The position numbers were made by a program, and so were the translations under genes. A DNA stretch of 64,000 nt from Candidatus Endomicrobium embiratermitis (GTDB lineage Bacteria; Elusimicrobiota; Endomicrobiia; Endomicrobiales; Endomicrobiaceae). The stretch is taken from contig WQYI01000004.1 in NCBI GenBank assembly GCA_009781315.1, forward strand, positions 59,767 through 123,766, given 5' to 3'. The notes beneath the pieces were generated by a model. The model saw nothing but the letters and a program-made list of their open reading frames with translations. It did not search any database and was not told the origin of the DNA. This document shows, piece by piece, positions 52,642-62,362 of the stretch; within the stretch, counting starts at the first letter, position 1; each line of letters opens with the position of its first letter.

Positions 52642-53898
52642 ATGAACATTTACACATTAGTTATTATATTTTTTCTGTTAGCTGTCTTTATTGTTGAAAC
52701 AATTGCGGATTTGCTTAACTTAAAAAACGTTACAAACAAAATTCCGGCGGAATTTGAAGATTATTTTGACAAAGAAAAATACGCCAAATCGCAGGAATAT
52801 TTAAAAATCAGAACAAAATTCTCGCTGGCTTTGGCGGCATTTTTTATGTTTCTGCAAATAATATTCATAGTTATCGGCGGGTTTAATTATGTCGATAAAT
52901 TTGCCCGTTCGTTTGGTCTGGGAGAAATTACAACCGGGCTTTTATTTGCGGGAGTACTGCTTGCCTTGGTTGAAATATTAAAAATACCTTTTTCCGTTTA
53001 CAGCACTTTTGTTATTGAAGAAAAATTCGGGTTTAACAGAACCACGGTTAAAACTTTTATAGAGGATTTGATAAAAGGCTGGGTATTGGGAGCAATAATA
53101 GGGGCTGCGGTTTTTTCAATTATAATATGGTTTTTTATGTATTTCGGGAAATTCGCGTGGATTTACGCTTTTGCGGCTGTAATCGCTTTTGAACTTATTA
53201 TAACTTTTGTGTACCCGGTTGTCATAATGCCTTTGTTTAACAAGTTCACTCCTTTGGAAGACGGCGACCTTAAAACTTCCGTTGAAAATTACGCGAAACA
53301 GGAAAACTTTAAAATGAAAGGGTTGTTTAAAATGGACGGCTCAAAACGTTCTACAAAAACCAACGCTTTTTTTACGGGATTCGGGAAATTCCGCAGAATA
53401 GTTTTGTTTGACACTTTAATACAGAAGCATACCGTTGAAGAACTTACAAGCGTTTTGGCGCATGAGATGGGACATTTTAAGCTCGGGCACATAATAAGGC
53501 AGATGATATTCGGATTTGCAACAATGGCTTTTATGTTTTTTCTTCTTTCGTTTTTTATAAATTCGCCGTGGCTTTTTGAAGCTTTTAAAATGCAGAATAG
53601 TTCGGTATACGCGGGCATTATATTTTTCGGTTTTTTGTATGCTCCCATATCTTTAATAATAGGAGTAATATCAAGCAAAGTCTCGAGAAAACACGAGTAT
53701 GAAGCGGATTCTTACGCCGTCACTACATATAAAAAACCCGAAGCAATGATAGACGCTTTGAAAAAACTTTCGGTTGACAATCTTTCGAACCTTAATCCTC
53801 ATCCCTTTAAGGTTTTTATGGAATATTCGCATCCTCCCGTTTTGGAAAGAATTAACGCAATACGCAAAATAAATATAACGGAGAAAACAAATGGATAA
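52642..53898 (+). CDS. M48-family zinc metallopeptidase (Ste24-like)
   Basis: A 418-residue inner-membrane peptidase with about seven hydrophobic segments. The zinc motif HEMGH is in LAHEMGHFKLGH near residue 275, and the third ligand is in HEYEADSYAV near residue 350. The length and N-terminal helices match the Ste24/CAAX-protease-like branch rather than HtpX. Bacterial members act in membrane-protein quality control. TATAAT (52611-52616) and AGGGAG precede the ATG. It overlaps the next gene by eight bases. Confidence 0.9.
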   Translation: MNIYTLVIIFFLLAVFIVETIADLLNLKNVTNKIPAEFEDYFDKEKYAKSQEYLKIRTKFSLALAAFFMFLQIIFIVIGGFNYVDKFARSFGLGEITTGLLFAGVLLALVEILKIPFSVYSTFVIEEKFGFNRTTVKTFIEDLIKGWVLGAIIGAAVFSIIIWFFMYFGKFAWIYAFAAVIAFELIITFVYPVVIMPLFNKFTPLEDGDLKTSVENYAKQENFKMKGLFKMDGSKRSTKTNAFFTGFGKFRRIVLFDTLIQKHTVEELTSVLAHEMGHFKLGHIIRQMIFGFATMAFMFFLLSFFINSPWLFEAFKMQNSSVYAGIIFFGFLYAPISLIIGVISSKVSRKHEYEADSYAVTTYKKPEAMIDALKKLSVDNLSNLNPHPFKVFMEYSHPPVLERINAIRKINITEKTNG

Positions 53899-54964
53899 AT
53901 TACTTAAAGATTTGTTGATGTCCGACGGAATTTCAGGGTATGAAGAAAACGCGGGAAAGATTATGAAAGAAGCGCTTTCCAAAGTTTGCGACAGCGTTGA
54001 AACCGACAATTTCGGAAATGTTATCGGAAAAAAGGGTGATTCACCCAAAGGGAAGGGCGATTCGCCCAAAGGCTCAAAAAAAATAATGATTGCCGCCCAC
54101 ATGGATGAAATCGGCATGGTCGTAAAACACATAAATGAAAAAGGATTTATTTATTTTATAAAAGTAGGCGGGATAAACGACTCTGTTCTGCCGGGTAAAA
54201 CCGTGAAAATAATAAATAAAAAAGGCGAGCATATAACGGGAATAATCGGTACAAAGCCGCCGCATTTAATGAGCGATGAAGAAAGAAAAGCGCCGGTGAA
54301 ATTTGAAAATATGTTTATAGATATCGGTCTTTCTTCGCGTGAAGAAGTAGCGAAAGTTATAGATATCGGCGATCAGATAATATTTGAGCCTTCGGCGGGC
54401 GTTTTAAACGGCGATTTTTATTACGGCAAAGCCGCGGATAACAGAATAAGCTGTTATGCTATGGTCAAAATTATGGAAAAATTACCGAAAAATTTGGACG
54501 CGGAAGTTTACGCCTGCGCGACGGCTCAGGAAGAAGTGGGCTTAAAAGGCGGCAAGACTTCTTCTTTTAAACTCAATCCTGATTTTGCTTTGGTAATAGA
54601 CACTACTATTGCCGGAGATATGCCGGGAATAGAAGAAAAAGTTTCCGCTTTAAAACTCGGAAAAGGCGTCGCGATAACTATGATTGAGGCGTCCGGCAGA
54701 GGAACAATAGTTCCGCAAAAAGTAAGAAAAATAATGCTTGAAGCCGCAAAAGAAAACAACATAGCTCATCAGATAGACATAATAGACGGCGGAATGACTG
54801 ACGCGGCTGTTATTTATACAAACCGCGACGGAATACTTACCGGGATTTTAAGCATACCGACAAGATACATTCACGCTCCGGCTTCGGTATTTAACATAAA
54901 AGACGTTGAATCCGCGGTTGAGCTTGCGGTAAAAACAATCGAAAAAGCGGTGAAAGAATTATAA
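53891..54964 (+). CDS. M42-family aminopeptidase (glutamyl aminopeptidase / TET-like)
   Basis: A 357-residue dinuclear metalloenzyme. AAHMDEIGMVV carries the first metal His and Asp, KAADNRISCYAM the bridging Asp, AQEEVGLKGG the catalytic Glu and ligand, and DTTIAGDMPG and PTRYIHAPASV the remaining ligands. Known M42 enzymes form tetrahedral dodecamers that trim peptides. Residues 48-61 hold a tandem KGDSPKG insertion encoded by two palindromes (54034-54067) absent from typical members. It overlaps M48 upstream by eight bases and the MBL gene downstream by one base. Confidence 0.93.
   Translation: MDKLLKDLLMSDGISGYEENAGKIMKEALSKVCDSVETDNFGNVIGKKGDSPKGKGDSPKGSKKIMIAAHMDEIGMVVKHINEKGFIYFIKVGGINDSVLPGKTVKIINKKGEHITGIIGTKPPHLMSDEERKAPVKFENMFIDIGLSSREEVAKVIDIGDQIIFEPSAGVLNGDFYYGKAADNRISCYAMVKIMEKLPKNLDAEVYACATAQEEVGLKGGKTSSFKLNPDFALVIDTTIAGDMPGIEEKVSALKLGKGVAITMIEASGRGTIVPQKVRKIMLEAAKENNIAHQIDIIDGGMTDAAVIYTNRDGILTGILSIPTRYIHAPASVFNIKDVESAVELAVKTIEKAVKEL
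54034..54067. repeat. two palindromes inside the M42 gene
   Basis: GGGTGATTCACCC (54034-54046) and GGGCGATTCGCCC (54055-54067) in frame, giving a repeated KGDSPKG segment in a loop before the metal site. Confidence 0.65.
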
Positions 54965-55782
54965 TGGGATTAAATTTTTGCATTCTTGCAAGCGGTTCCA
55001 GCGGAAACTGTTCGGTTATATGGACTGATAAAGCGGCTGTATTAATAGACTGCGGCCGCAGCGCGAAGTATATATCCGAAAAATTGTCGGAAATAGGAAT
55101 AAATCCGAAAAATTTAAAAGCGGCGGTTATAAGCCACGCTCATATAGACCATATAAACGCGTCCGGTTTTAATTTTTTGCGCGAATATAACGTGCCCGTG
55201 TATTTTCACGAAAATATTTTAGAAGACGCCTATATCAGATACGGCGATAAAATCCATAACGCGGTTTCATTTAACGGCAGTTTTAATATTGGGGATATAG
55301 AAGTCAATTTTTTCGACGCCTATCATAAAGACGGTAAAATATCGAAAACTTTAGGTTTTACGTTTTTGTCGGCAATAAACGGCCGCAGCTATAAAATAGG
55401 CTATATTACCGATACGGGAAAAATCTGTAAAAATATCGTAAACAATTTGTCCGACAGCAATATTTTAGTAATTGAATCCAATTACGATAAAAAAATGCTT
55501 GCCGAAAGTTCAAGACCGTACGAAAATAAAAAGTGGATTTTAAGCGATTGGGGGCATTTGGCAAATGAAGACGCGGCAAAAGCCATAGCTGAAATTAAAA
55601 CCGTTTCAATGGCCAAAGACAGTTTAAAGTATGTTTTTTTGGCTCATATAAGCAAACATCATAATAATTCCGAGATTGCCCTGCGCGTAACGGGGGATAC
55701 TTTACGCAGCATGAATATATCGGATATTAACCTGTTTGCCGCAAAAAGAAACAGCCGTTGCAGGGCGATAAAAATAAGCTGA
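54964..55782 (+). CDS. MBL-fold metallo-hydrolase (YycJ/WalJ-like)
   Basis: A 272-residue protein. The start FCILASGSSGNCSVI and the metal motif ISHAHIDHI (HxHxDH) near residue 57 are typical of the WalJ/YycJ branch, a 5'-3' DNA exonuclease-like group tied to DNA repair and cell division in Firmicutes. KIGYITDTGKI and LVIESNYDKKML bring the later ligands (D and H). It starts at the last base of the M42 stop, so it is coupled. Confidence 0.9.
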   Translation: MGLNFCILASGSSGNCSVIWTDKAAVLIDCGRSAKYISEKLSEIGINPKNLKAAVISHAHIDHINASGFNFLREYNVPVYFHENILEDAYIRYGDKIHNAVSFNGSFNIGDIEVNFFDAYHKDGKISKTLGFTFLSAINGRSYKIGYITDTGKICKNIVNNLSDSNILVIESNYDKKMLAESSRPYENKKWILSDWGHLANEDAAKAIAEIKTVSMAKDSLKYVFLAHISKHHNNSEIALRVTGDTLRSMNISDINLFAAKRNSRCRAIKIS

Positions 55783-55880
55783 ATACCGCGCTGTCTTTAC
55801 AAATCAAATAAAATTGAGTATATATTATATAGTTTGATACGCTTAATTTGAAGTTTACCTATAAATAGGGGAGGGTTATT

Positions 55881-56030
55881 ATGGCAGAAGCAAGATGCAT
55901 GAAATGCAAAAAGCAGGTAGAAGTTAAAGACGCTCAGGACGTAGTGATGAAAAACGGTATGAAAGCTATATCGGGAGTATGCCCCACTTGCGGAACGAAA
56001 GTTTTCAAAATTGTAGGCAAAAATAAGTAA
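55881..56030 (+). CDS. small zinc-ribbon protein, DUF5679-like, 49 aa
   Basis: ATG at 55881 follows GGGGAGGG, a strong ribosome site. The protein begins MAEARCMKCKKQVEVKDA and ends CPTCGTKVFKIVGKNK, giving two C-x2-C pairs that should hold zinc. It matches the DUF5679 layout, whose function is unknown. It has its own terminator directly downstream. Confidence 0.85.
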   Translation: MAEARCMKCKKQVEVKDAQDVVMKNGMKAISGVCPTCGTKVFKIVGKNK

Positions 56031-56050
56031 GAAAAAGCGGATATCTTTAA

Positions 56051-56089
56051 ACGAACCCGGTATTAAAGATGCCGGGTTCGTTTTTTTTT
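56051..56089 (+). terminator. intrinsic terminator after the zinc-ribbon gene
   Basis: ACGAACCCGG, loop TATTAAAGATG, CCGGGTTCGT, then nine T residues. Confidence 0.95.
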
Positions 56090-56150
56090 AGCATAAAAAA
56101 TAAGGATTTTGTATAATCTACGAAATCAACGGTTTAATTTGCCGATTTGA

Positions 56151-56156
56151 TATAAT
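56151..56156 (+). promoter_or_regulatory. candidate ilvD -10 box
   Basis: TATAAT 41 bases before the ilvD ATG. No convincing -35 is seen at the usual distance. Another TATAAT is at 56112-56117. Confidence 0.4.
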
Positions 56157-56196
56157 ATCCGGCAAACGGAATCATTTGTAATACAGGAGTCATAAA

Positions 56197-57846
56197 ATGA
56201 GAAGCGACCAGATAAAAAAAGGGGCTGTAAGAGCTCCTAACAGATGTTTATTGTATTCAACGGGCGTAAGCCCGAAAGATTTGGATAAACCTTTTATCGG
56301 CATAGCGTCTTCATTTACGGATTTGGTTCCCGGGCACGTTTCCATGCGCGATTTGGAAAGATATATAGAAAGAGGAATAGCCGCCGGAGGCGGAGTGCCT
56401 TTTATTTTCGGCGCGCCCGCCGTTTGCGACGGCATTGCCATGGGGCACAGCGGAATGCATTATTCGCTGGCTTCAAGGGAAATAATTGCGGATTTGGTTG
56501 AAGTTGTCGCAAACGCCCACATGCTTGACGGGCTTGTTTTGCTTACTAATTGCGATAAAATTACTCCCGGTATGCTTATGGCTAGCGCGCGGCTTAATAT
56601 TCCCGCTATAGTAGTAACCGCGGGAGCGATGTTATCCGGAATGTACGAGCATAAAAAACGTTCGATGGTGAGGGATACTTTCGAAGCCGTGGGCCAGTTT
56701 CAGGCAGGAAAAATTTCCGAAAAGCAGCTTGGAGAGCTGGAAATGGCAGCTTGTCCCGGAGCAGGTTCCTGTCAGGGAATGTACACTGCAAATACTATGG
56801 CATGCCTTACCGAAACGCTTGGAATGTCTTTGACAGGCTGCGCTACGGCTTTGGCTGTAAGCGCCAAGAAAAAAAGAATAGCTTATGATTCAGGGATAAG
56901 AATCGTTGAGCTTGTCAAAGAAAATATAAAACCGCGCGACATTTTAACTTTAGACGCTTTTAAAAACGCGATAACCGCGGATATGGCTTTGGGCGGTTCG
57001 ACGAATACCGTTTTGCATTTGCCGGCGATAGCCAACGAAGCGGGAATCAAACTTCCGCTTGACTTGTTTGATGAAATATCAAAAATTACTCCGCAAATTT
57101 GTTGTTTGGAACCGGCGGGCGACCATTATATGGAAGATTTGGATAATGCCGGCGGCATGCAGGCTGTGCTTTCGGCTTTTGAGCCTAAACTTGCCTCGTC
57201 TAAAACCGTTAACGGCGCTGACATAAAAACCATAGCAAAAGCCGGAAAAATTTTAGACGATAACGTAATAAGAGCTAAGAATCCTTACAGACCGGAAGGC
57301 GGTATTGCTGTTTTAAAAGGAAATATCGCTCCCAACGGCAGCGTTGTAAAACAGGCTGCGGTAAACGAAAAAATGAAAGTATTTTCCGGACGCGCGAGAG
57401 TTTTTAATTCCGAGGAAGACGCGATGAAAGCCATACTCGATAAAAAAATAGCCGCAGGAGACGTCGTGGTTATAAGATACGAAGGTCCGGCCGGCGGACC
57501 CGGAATGAGGGAGATGCTTTCTCCGACAAGCGCTCTTACCGGTATGGGTTTGACCGACAGCGTGGCTTTGCTTACGGACGGCAGATTTTCCGGCGGAACA
57601 AGGGGACCGTGTATAGGTCATATTTCACCGGAAGCCGCTTCGGGCGGCGCGATAGCCGCAATAAACGAGGGCGATACAATTGAAATCAATATACCGAAAA
57701 GAACTTTAAATATTAAACTGTCCGATGACGAAATAAAGCTAAGGCTTGCTAAAGTATTAAAACCCGAGCCGAAAGTCAAAACGGGATATCTCTCAAGATA
57801 CGCTAAGCTGGTACAGTCGGCTGATACGGGCGCGGTGTTGAAATAA
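56197..57846 (+). CDS. ilvD: dihydroxy-acid dehydratase
   Basis: A 549-residue Fe-S dehydratase in valine, leucine and isoleucine synthesis. [14 protein letters not shown] carries the cluster Cys, and [18 protein letters not shown] another cluster Cys. NTNTVLHL-like [14 protein letters not shown] and [13 protein letters not shown] are family motifs. [16 protein letters not shown] is near the C-terminus. Length is normal. Together with ilvB, ilvN and ilvC downstream, it forms a branched-chain amino-acid block. Confidence 0.97.
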   Translation: MRSDQIKKGAVRAPNRCLLYSTGVSPKDLDKPFIGIASSFTDLVPGHVSMRDLERYIERGIAAGGGVPFIFGAPAVCDGIAMGHSGMHYSLASREIIADLVEVVANAHMLDGLVLLTNCDKITPGMLMASARLNIPAIVVTAGAMLSGMYEHKKRSMVRDTFEAVGQFQAGKISEKQLGELEMAACPGAGSCQGMYTANTMACLTETLGMSLTGCATALAVSAKKKRIAYDSGIRIVELVKENIKPRDILTLDAFKNAITADMALGGSTNTVLHLPAIANEAGIKLPLDLFDEISKITPQICCLEPAGDHYMEDLDNAGGMQAVLSAFEPKLASSKTVNGADIKTIAKAGKILDDNVIRAKNPYRPEGGIAVLKGNIAPNGSVVKQAAVNEKMKVFSGRARVFNSEEDAMKAILDKKIAAGDVVVIRYEGPAGGPGMREMLSPTSALTGMGLTDSVALLTDGRFSGGTRGPCIGHISPEAASGGAIAAINEGDTIEINIPKRTLNIKLSDDEIKLRLAKVLKPEPKVKTGYLSRYAKLVQSADTGAVLK

Positions 57847-57942
57847 AAGCGGATGGATAAGCTGTGTTTGTGTTTACTTTAATGCAAAAATAATTTGATA
57901 TAATAACGTTTTATATATTACGGATAAATTTAAGAGGATATT

Positions 57943-58332
57943 ATGAATAAAATAAAAATTTTTGTTTTTGCCTGTTTTTTTGTTTTGACGGCTTGCTGTT
58001 TTGTTTATTCGCAGGATGATAATGCAAAAGATTATAATGAGCAGCTTGAACAGAGCAAACAGGCGATTTCGGAAATGAACGATTCTTTAAAAGAATTAAA
58101 CGCTGCCGTGAAAGATATGCTTAAGGATATGTCCGCAGAAGAAAAAGCCGTATATAAAAAGATGATGGAAGATAATTTTAAAAATCAAATGGCTCTTTCC
58201 GATATTCAATATAAGAAACAATTGAAAGATATGGACGCGCAAGAGAAAAAAGAATTTGAAAAAGCCTATAAAGATATGAAAAAATTAATGGAAGACAATT
58301 ATAAACAGACTCTAAAAGAGATGGGCTTATAA
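57943..58332 (+). CDS. small secreted coiled-coil protein, possible lipoprotein
   Basis: A 129-residue protein with an N-terminal signal (KIFVFACFFVLTACCFVYS). LTAC at residues 16-19 could be a lipobox. The mature part is almost all charged helix: EQLEQSKQAISEMNDSLKELNAAVKDM...KQLKDMDAQEKKEF, a single coiled coil. No family is recognised. It lies between ilvD and ilvB with AGAGG before the ATG. A second protein of similar kind lies between ilvN and ilvC, so small charged envelope proteins are interleaved with the ilv genes. Confidence 0.7.
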   Translation: MNKIKIFVFACFFVLTACCFVYSQDDNAKDYNEQLEQSKQAISEMNDSLKELNAAVKDMLKDMSAEEKAVYKKMMEDNFKNQMALSDIQYKKQLKDMDAQEKKEFEKAYKDMKKLMEDNYKQTLKEMGL

Positions 58333-58368
58333 GTTTTCTAAATTAAAAAAAGGAGGACAAACATTACT

Positions 58369-60111
58369 ATGCCGGAAAAAATGACAGGCGCGCAGATTTT
58401 AGTTGAAAGTTTACTCAAGGAAAAAGTTGAAGTAGTGTTTGGTCTTCCGGGCGGACAGGCTCTTCCTATTTTTGACGCTATTCACGGTTCAAAATTAAAT
58501 TTTATATTGACAAGGCACGAACAGGCGGCTTCGCATATGGCTGACGGCTACGCTCGCTCTACCGGAAAAACCGGCGTGTGTATAGTTACGTCGGGTCCGG
58601 GGGCTACCAATACCGTGACAGGGCTTGCCACGGCTTATATGGATTCTGTTCCGATTGTTGTTTTTACAGGACAGGTCTCGACTGCCGTTATAGGGCAGGA
58701 CGCTTTTCAGGAAGCAGATATTACGGGTATTACAAGGCCCATAACAAAACATAATTTTTTGGTCAAAGACGTAAAAGATTTGGCAAAAACCATAAAAGAA
58801 GCTTTTTATATAGCATCGACAGGCAGACCCGGTCCGGTTTTAGTAGATATTCCCGTAGATGTTCAGCGCGGGGTTTGCGAATTTGAGTATCCTAATAAAA
58901 AAGTTGAAATCCGTTCGTATAAGCCGAATTACAACGGACACCCGGGGCAAATTAAAAGAGCGGCTGAAATTATAAATAAAAGCGAAAGACCTGTTTTTTA
59001 CATAGGCGCCGGCGTAGTCATTTCAAATGCGGAAAATGAAATTTTGGAAATATCACAAAAGGCCGATATTCCCGTTACAAACACTTTGCTTGCAGTAGGA
59101 GCATACCCGTACGACTCGAACTTAAGCCTTAGCATGCTTGGTATGCACGGAACTTATTATGCAAATAAAGCGGTTCAGGCTGCGGACGTTATCGTCGCGG
59201 TAGGCGCGAGGTTTGACGACAGATGTACCGGTAAAGTATGTGATTTTGCCAAAAATGCGAAAATTATACATATAGACATAGACCCCACGGCAATTTCGAA
59301 AGTTGTCGATATAGATATTCCGGTCGTAGGAGATGCAAAAACTGTTTTGAAGGAAATGACCGCGTTAATAGATAAAAAAGAGCGTAAAGAATGGTTAGAA
59401 AAAATCGACGCTTGGAGAAAAGAGCATCCTCTTTCTTATGAAAGAAATGACGATAAGCTTCATCCACAGTATGTTATAGAAAAAATATCAGAGCTTACAA
59501 AAGGCGAAGCTATTGTCGCAACGGAAGTAGGACAGCATCAGATGTGGTCTGCGCAGTATTATAAAGCAAAAGGCCCGAGGCTTTTTTTAAGTTCGGGCGG
59601 GCTTGGCACTATGGGTTTCGGTTATCCGGCAGGTATAGGCGCGAAATTCGGAAATCCCGACAAAGAAGTTATTGTTGTTGCCGGCGACGGTTCTTTTCAG
59701 ATGAATATGCAGGAAATGGCAATCGCAGTGCTAAACAGAGTCAATGTTAAAACGGTTATATTGAATAACCACTATCTTGGGAATGTCCGTCAGTGGCAGG
59801 AGATGTTTTACGGTAAAAGATATTCGCACACTTGTTTGTCAAAACGTAAAGACTGTCCGTCTTTATGTAATACCCCAAGCAGGGGTAAATGTCCGGTTTA
59901 TCTGCCTGATTTTATAAAATGGGCTGAGAGTTACGGAGTTTTAGGCATACGCGTTACGGATAAAAAAGACGTCGAACCTGCGATAAAGAAAATGCTCGAA
60001 GCCAAATGCCCGGTCGTGCTTGACGTATGGGTGGAAATAGAGGAAAATATTTTTCCGATGGTGCCGGCGGGCGCGTCGCTGGACGATATAATGGTAAGGA
60101 TGAACGGATAA
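58369..60111 (+). CDS. ilvB: acetolactate synthase large subunit
   Basis: A 580-residue TPP and FAD enzyme that condenses pyruvate with pyruvate or 2-oxobutyrate. The TPP catalytic Glu is in [21 protein letters not shown] and DIPVDVQ follow, and [16 protein letters not shown]...[11 protein letters not shown] is the Mg-TPP motif. Residues 489-508 form an insertion with four cysteines (C489, C496, C500, C508) in a [13 protein letters not shown] context, unusual for the family and suggestive of a metal or Fe-S site. AAGGAGG precedes the start. ilvN follows, across a repeat. Confidence 0.95.
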   Translation: MPEKMTGAQILVESLLKEKVEVVFGLPGGQALPIFDAIHGSKLNFILTRHEQAASHMADGYARSTGKTGVCIVTSGPGATNTVTGLATAYMDSVPIVVFTGQVSTAVIGQDAFQEADITGITRPITKHNFLVKDVKDLAKTIKEAFYIASTGRPGPVLVDIPVDVQRGVCEFEYPNKKVEIRSYKPNYNGHPGQIKRAAEIINKSERPVFYIGAGVVISNAENEILEISQKADIPVTNTLLAVGAYPYDSNLSLSMLGMHGTYYANKAVQAADVIVAVGARFDDRCTGKVCDFAKNAKIIHIDIDPTAISKVVDIDIPVVGDAKTVLKEMTALIDKKERKEWLEKIDAWRKEHPLSYERNDDKLHPQYVIEKISELTKGEAIVATEVGQHQMWSAQYYKAKGPRLFLSSGGLGTMGFGYPAGIGAKFGNPDKEVIVVAGDGSFQMNMQEMAIAVLNRVNVKTVILNNHYLGNVRQWQEMFYGKRYSHTCLSKRKDCPSLCNTPSRGKCPVYLPDFIKWAESYGVLGIRVTDKKDVEPAIKKMLEAKCPVVLDVWVEIEENIFPMVPAGASLDDIMVRMNG

Positions 60112-60113
60112 AC

Positions 60114-60206
60114 GGCAATTTACAATGAACAATTAACAATTGAAAAATTCTAATTTTGTGGTTCTTGTTGTTAATTGTTATTTGTTAATTATTAATTGTT
60201 AATTGG
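60114..60206. repeat. heptad-armed inverted element (J) between ilvB and ilvN
   Basis: Left GGCAATT, TACAATG, AACAATT, AACAATT. Right TAATTGT, TATTTGT, TAATTAT, TAATTGT, TAATTGG. The GGAG ribosome site of ilvN begins at its right edge. Confidence 0.85.
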
Positions 60207-60214
60207 AGTAAAAA

Positions 60215-60694
60215 ATGCGTCACACTATTTCGGTTTTGGTTGAAAATAAATTCGGAGTTTTGGCAAGAATTTCCACTCTTTTTGCCGCTCGCGGTTTTAA
60301 CATAGATTCTCTTGCGGTCGGCGAGACTGAAGATCCGGCTATTTCGAGAATGACAATTGTGGTTAAAGGCGATGATTCGATTCTCGAGCAGGTTACAAAA
60401 CAGCTCAATAAACTTGTCGACGTAATAAAGGTAAACGATTTTAAAGACATCGATTATGTTGAAAGAGGTTTGGCTTTAGTAAAGATAAGCGTTCCAAAAT
60501 CCGGCCGCGCTGAAATTTTCAAAATTGCCGGAGTATTTAGAGCAAGGATTGTGGACGTATCTCAAGGTTCACTTACGGCTGAAGTGACCGGCGGCGAAGA
60601 TAAAATAGAATCTTTCATAGAGGCTGTCGCATCTTACGGCATTAAAGAAGTCTGCAGAACCGGAATAATCGCAATGTCGAGAGGGAATAAATAA
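60215..60694 (+). CDS. ilvN: acetolactate synthase small (regulatory) subunit
   Basis: A 159-residue regulatory subunit (IlvH/IlvN type). The N-terminal ACT domain VLVENKFGVLARISTLFAARGFNIDSLAVGETEDP binds valine for feedback in known enzymes. The C-terminal domain (VKISVPKSGRAEIFKIAGVFRARIVDVS) completes the subunit. GGAG precedes the ATG. The 100-bp repeat between ilvB and ilvN does not break the operon logic but could affect relative expression. Confidence 0.95.
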   Translation: MRHTISVLVENKFGVLARISTLFAARGFNIDSLAVGETEDPAISRMTIVVKGDDSILEQVTKQLNKLVDVIKVNDFKDIDYVERGLALVKISVPKSGRAEIFKIAGVFRARIVDVSQGSLTAEVTGGEDKIESFIEAVASYGIKEVCRTGIIAMSRGNK

Positions 60695-60821
60695 ACGATG
60701 AGCAGAATAAAAAGTTAAACGGTTTAATAGCAAAAACGCAAGGGGGCAAAAAAAAAGCAAAAGAAAAAATAAGCCCGATATAAGCATTTCGGAAATAAAA
60801 TTCTCGGGAAAGGATTATTTT

Positions 60822-61205
60822 ATGAAAAAGATTGCTTTATTAGTTGTTGTCGCAGTTTTTGTTTTACTCGCCGGAGTTTCAACCGGTTACAGCCAGACGC
60901 GTTTTATAAGCGCCGGGTCTGAACTTAAAGATAAAGCTACTTCAAAGGAAGAACAGGAAAAAGCGGAGAGAGAAAAGAAAACTTTGGAAATGGAAGAAAA
61001 AAGGCGGAAAGTTAAAGAGAATTACGTAAGTGCGAAAGAAGATTTGCAGATTAAACTGGCTAAATCCATGAAAGACAAAGATATTGCAAAAAAAGATAAA
61101 AATACGCAGTTGGAACAAAAAAGAGAAAAAGATATCGCGTATTTGAAAAAACAAATGGCGATTTTGCAAAGAAATTACGAACAGGAAATGAAGCAGTTTG
61201 AATAA
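60822..61205 (+). CDS. small secreted charged protein, 127 aa
   Basis: A signal peptide (residues 1-25: KKIALLVVVAVFVLLAGVSTGYSQ) is followed by a Lys/Glu-rich coiled coil (KEEQEKAEREKKTLEMEEKRRKVKENYV...LKKQMAILQRNYEQEM). It resembles the 129-aa protein before ilvB in size and composition but not closely in sequence. A periplasmic helical bundle is likely. No family is recognised. GGGAAAGGA precedes the ATG. It lies between ilvN and ilvC. Confidence 0.68.
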   Translation: MKKIALLVVVAVFVLLAGVSTGYSQTRFISAGSELKDKATSKEEQEKAEREKKTLEMEEKRRKVKENYVSAKEDLQIKLAKSMKDKDIAKKDKNTQLEQKREKDIAYLKKQMAILQRNYEQEMKQFE

Positions 61206-61212
61206 ATACGGC

Positions 61213-61330
61213 AAAGTTAAAAGTGAGAAGTGAAAAGTGAAAACATTGTGTTTCGGCTTTGCCGAAACCTGTTATATGTTTTTGCAAAGCAAAAACCCGT
61301 AATTTCAACTTTCAACTTTTAACTTTCCAC
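61213..61330. repeat. heptad-armed inverted element (K) before ilvC
   Basis: Left AAAGTTA, AAAGTGA, GAAGTGA, AAAGTGA (61213-61240). Right TTTCAAC, TTTCAAC, TTTTAAC, TTTCCAC (61303-61330). The core has GTTTCGGCTTTGCCGAAAC and TTTTTGCAAAGCAAAAA. Sister of element E. Confidence 0.9.
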
Positions 61331-61354
61331 TTTGTCGTTTAAGGGAGTTTAGTG

Positions 61355-62362
61355 ATGGAAAAAGAAGCAAAGATGTATTATGAAAACGACGCGGATTTAA
61401 GTCTTTTAAACGGAAAAACAATTGCTGTTTTGGGTTATGGCAGCCAGGGGCATGCGCACGCGCTGAATTTAAGAGATTCCGGAGTGAATGTTATAGTCGC
61501 GCAGCGTCCAGGAGGCGACAATCATAAAAAGGCGGTTGAAGACGGCTGGAAAACTATGAGCATCGCCGACGCCGTAAAACAGGCCGACTGGATTCATATA
61601 CTTTTGCCGGATGAAGTTCAGAAAAAGGCATGGGATGAAGATATAAAGCCTAATATTAAAAAAGGCGCGGTGTTAAGTTTTTCACACGGCTTTAATATAC
61701 GTTATAAAAGAATAGTTCCTACGGCGGATTTGGACGTTATAATGATTGCCCCGAAAGGCCCCGGACATCTTGTGCGCAGGCAGTACGAAGAAGGAAAAGG
61801 CGTTCCCTGCCTTATAGCCGTTGAACAAAACGCAAGCGGAAAAGCGAAAGAGCTTGCTTTGGCTTATGCCAAAGGAATAGGCGGAACAAGAGGCGGAGTT
61901 TTGGAGACGACGTTTAAAGAAGAAACCGAGACGGATTTGTTCGGCGAACAGGCTGTTCTTTGCGGCGGAGTCGTGGAGCTTATAAATTCGGGGTTTGAAA
62001 CGCTCGTAGCCGCGGGGTACCAGCCGGAAATCGCGTATTTTGAGTGTTGTCACGAGATGAAACTTATCGTCGATTTGATTTTTGAAGGCGGAATAGGAAG
62101 AATGAATTATTCAATATCCGATACTGCCGAATACGGCGAGTATGTAACCGGAAAAAGAATAATTACAGACGCTGCAAAAGCCGAGATGAAAAACGTTTTA
62201 TCGGATATTCAGTCCGGCAAATTTGCAGATAACTGGATTAAAGAAAACGAAACAGGCAGACCGTTTTTCAAAAAATGCAGAGAAGAAATAGCAAACAGGC
62301 TTATAGAGAAAGTAGGAGCCCGCTTAAGAAGTAAAATGTCTTGGGCGAAAAACGGCAAATAA
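61355..62362 (+). CDS. ilvC: ketol-acid reductoisomerase (class I)
   Basis: A 335-residue enzyme that rearranges and reduces acetolactate or acetohydroxybutyrate. The ATG at 61355 has AAGGGAG seven bases upstream; an in-frame GTG one codon earlier is less likely. The Rossmann motif [18 protein letters not shown] is followed by a cofactor loop [11 protein letters not shown] (49-59). D55 in the loop could favour NADH, as acidic residues there do in characterised enzymes. [36 protein letters not shown] and [15 protein letters not shown] are the catalytic parts. The stop lies at the start of a heptad tract. Confidence 0.95.
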   Translation: MEKEAKMYYENDADLSLLNGKTIAVLGYGSQGHAHALNLRDSGVNVIVAQRPGGDNHKKAVEDGWKTMSIADAVKQADWIHILLPDEVQKKAWDEDIKPNIKKGAVLSFSHGFNIRYKRIVPTADLDVIMIAPKGPGHLVRRQYEEGKGVPCLIAVEQNASGKAKELALAYAKGIGGTRGGVLETTFKEETETDLFGEQAVLCGGVVELINSGFETLVAAGYQPEIAYFECCHEMKLIVDLIFEGGIGRMNYSISDTAEYGEYVTGKRIITDAAKAEMKNVLSDIQSGKFADNWIKENETGRPFFKKCREEIANRLIEKVGARLRSKMSWAKNGK

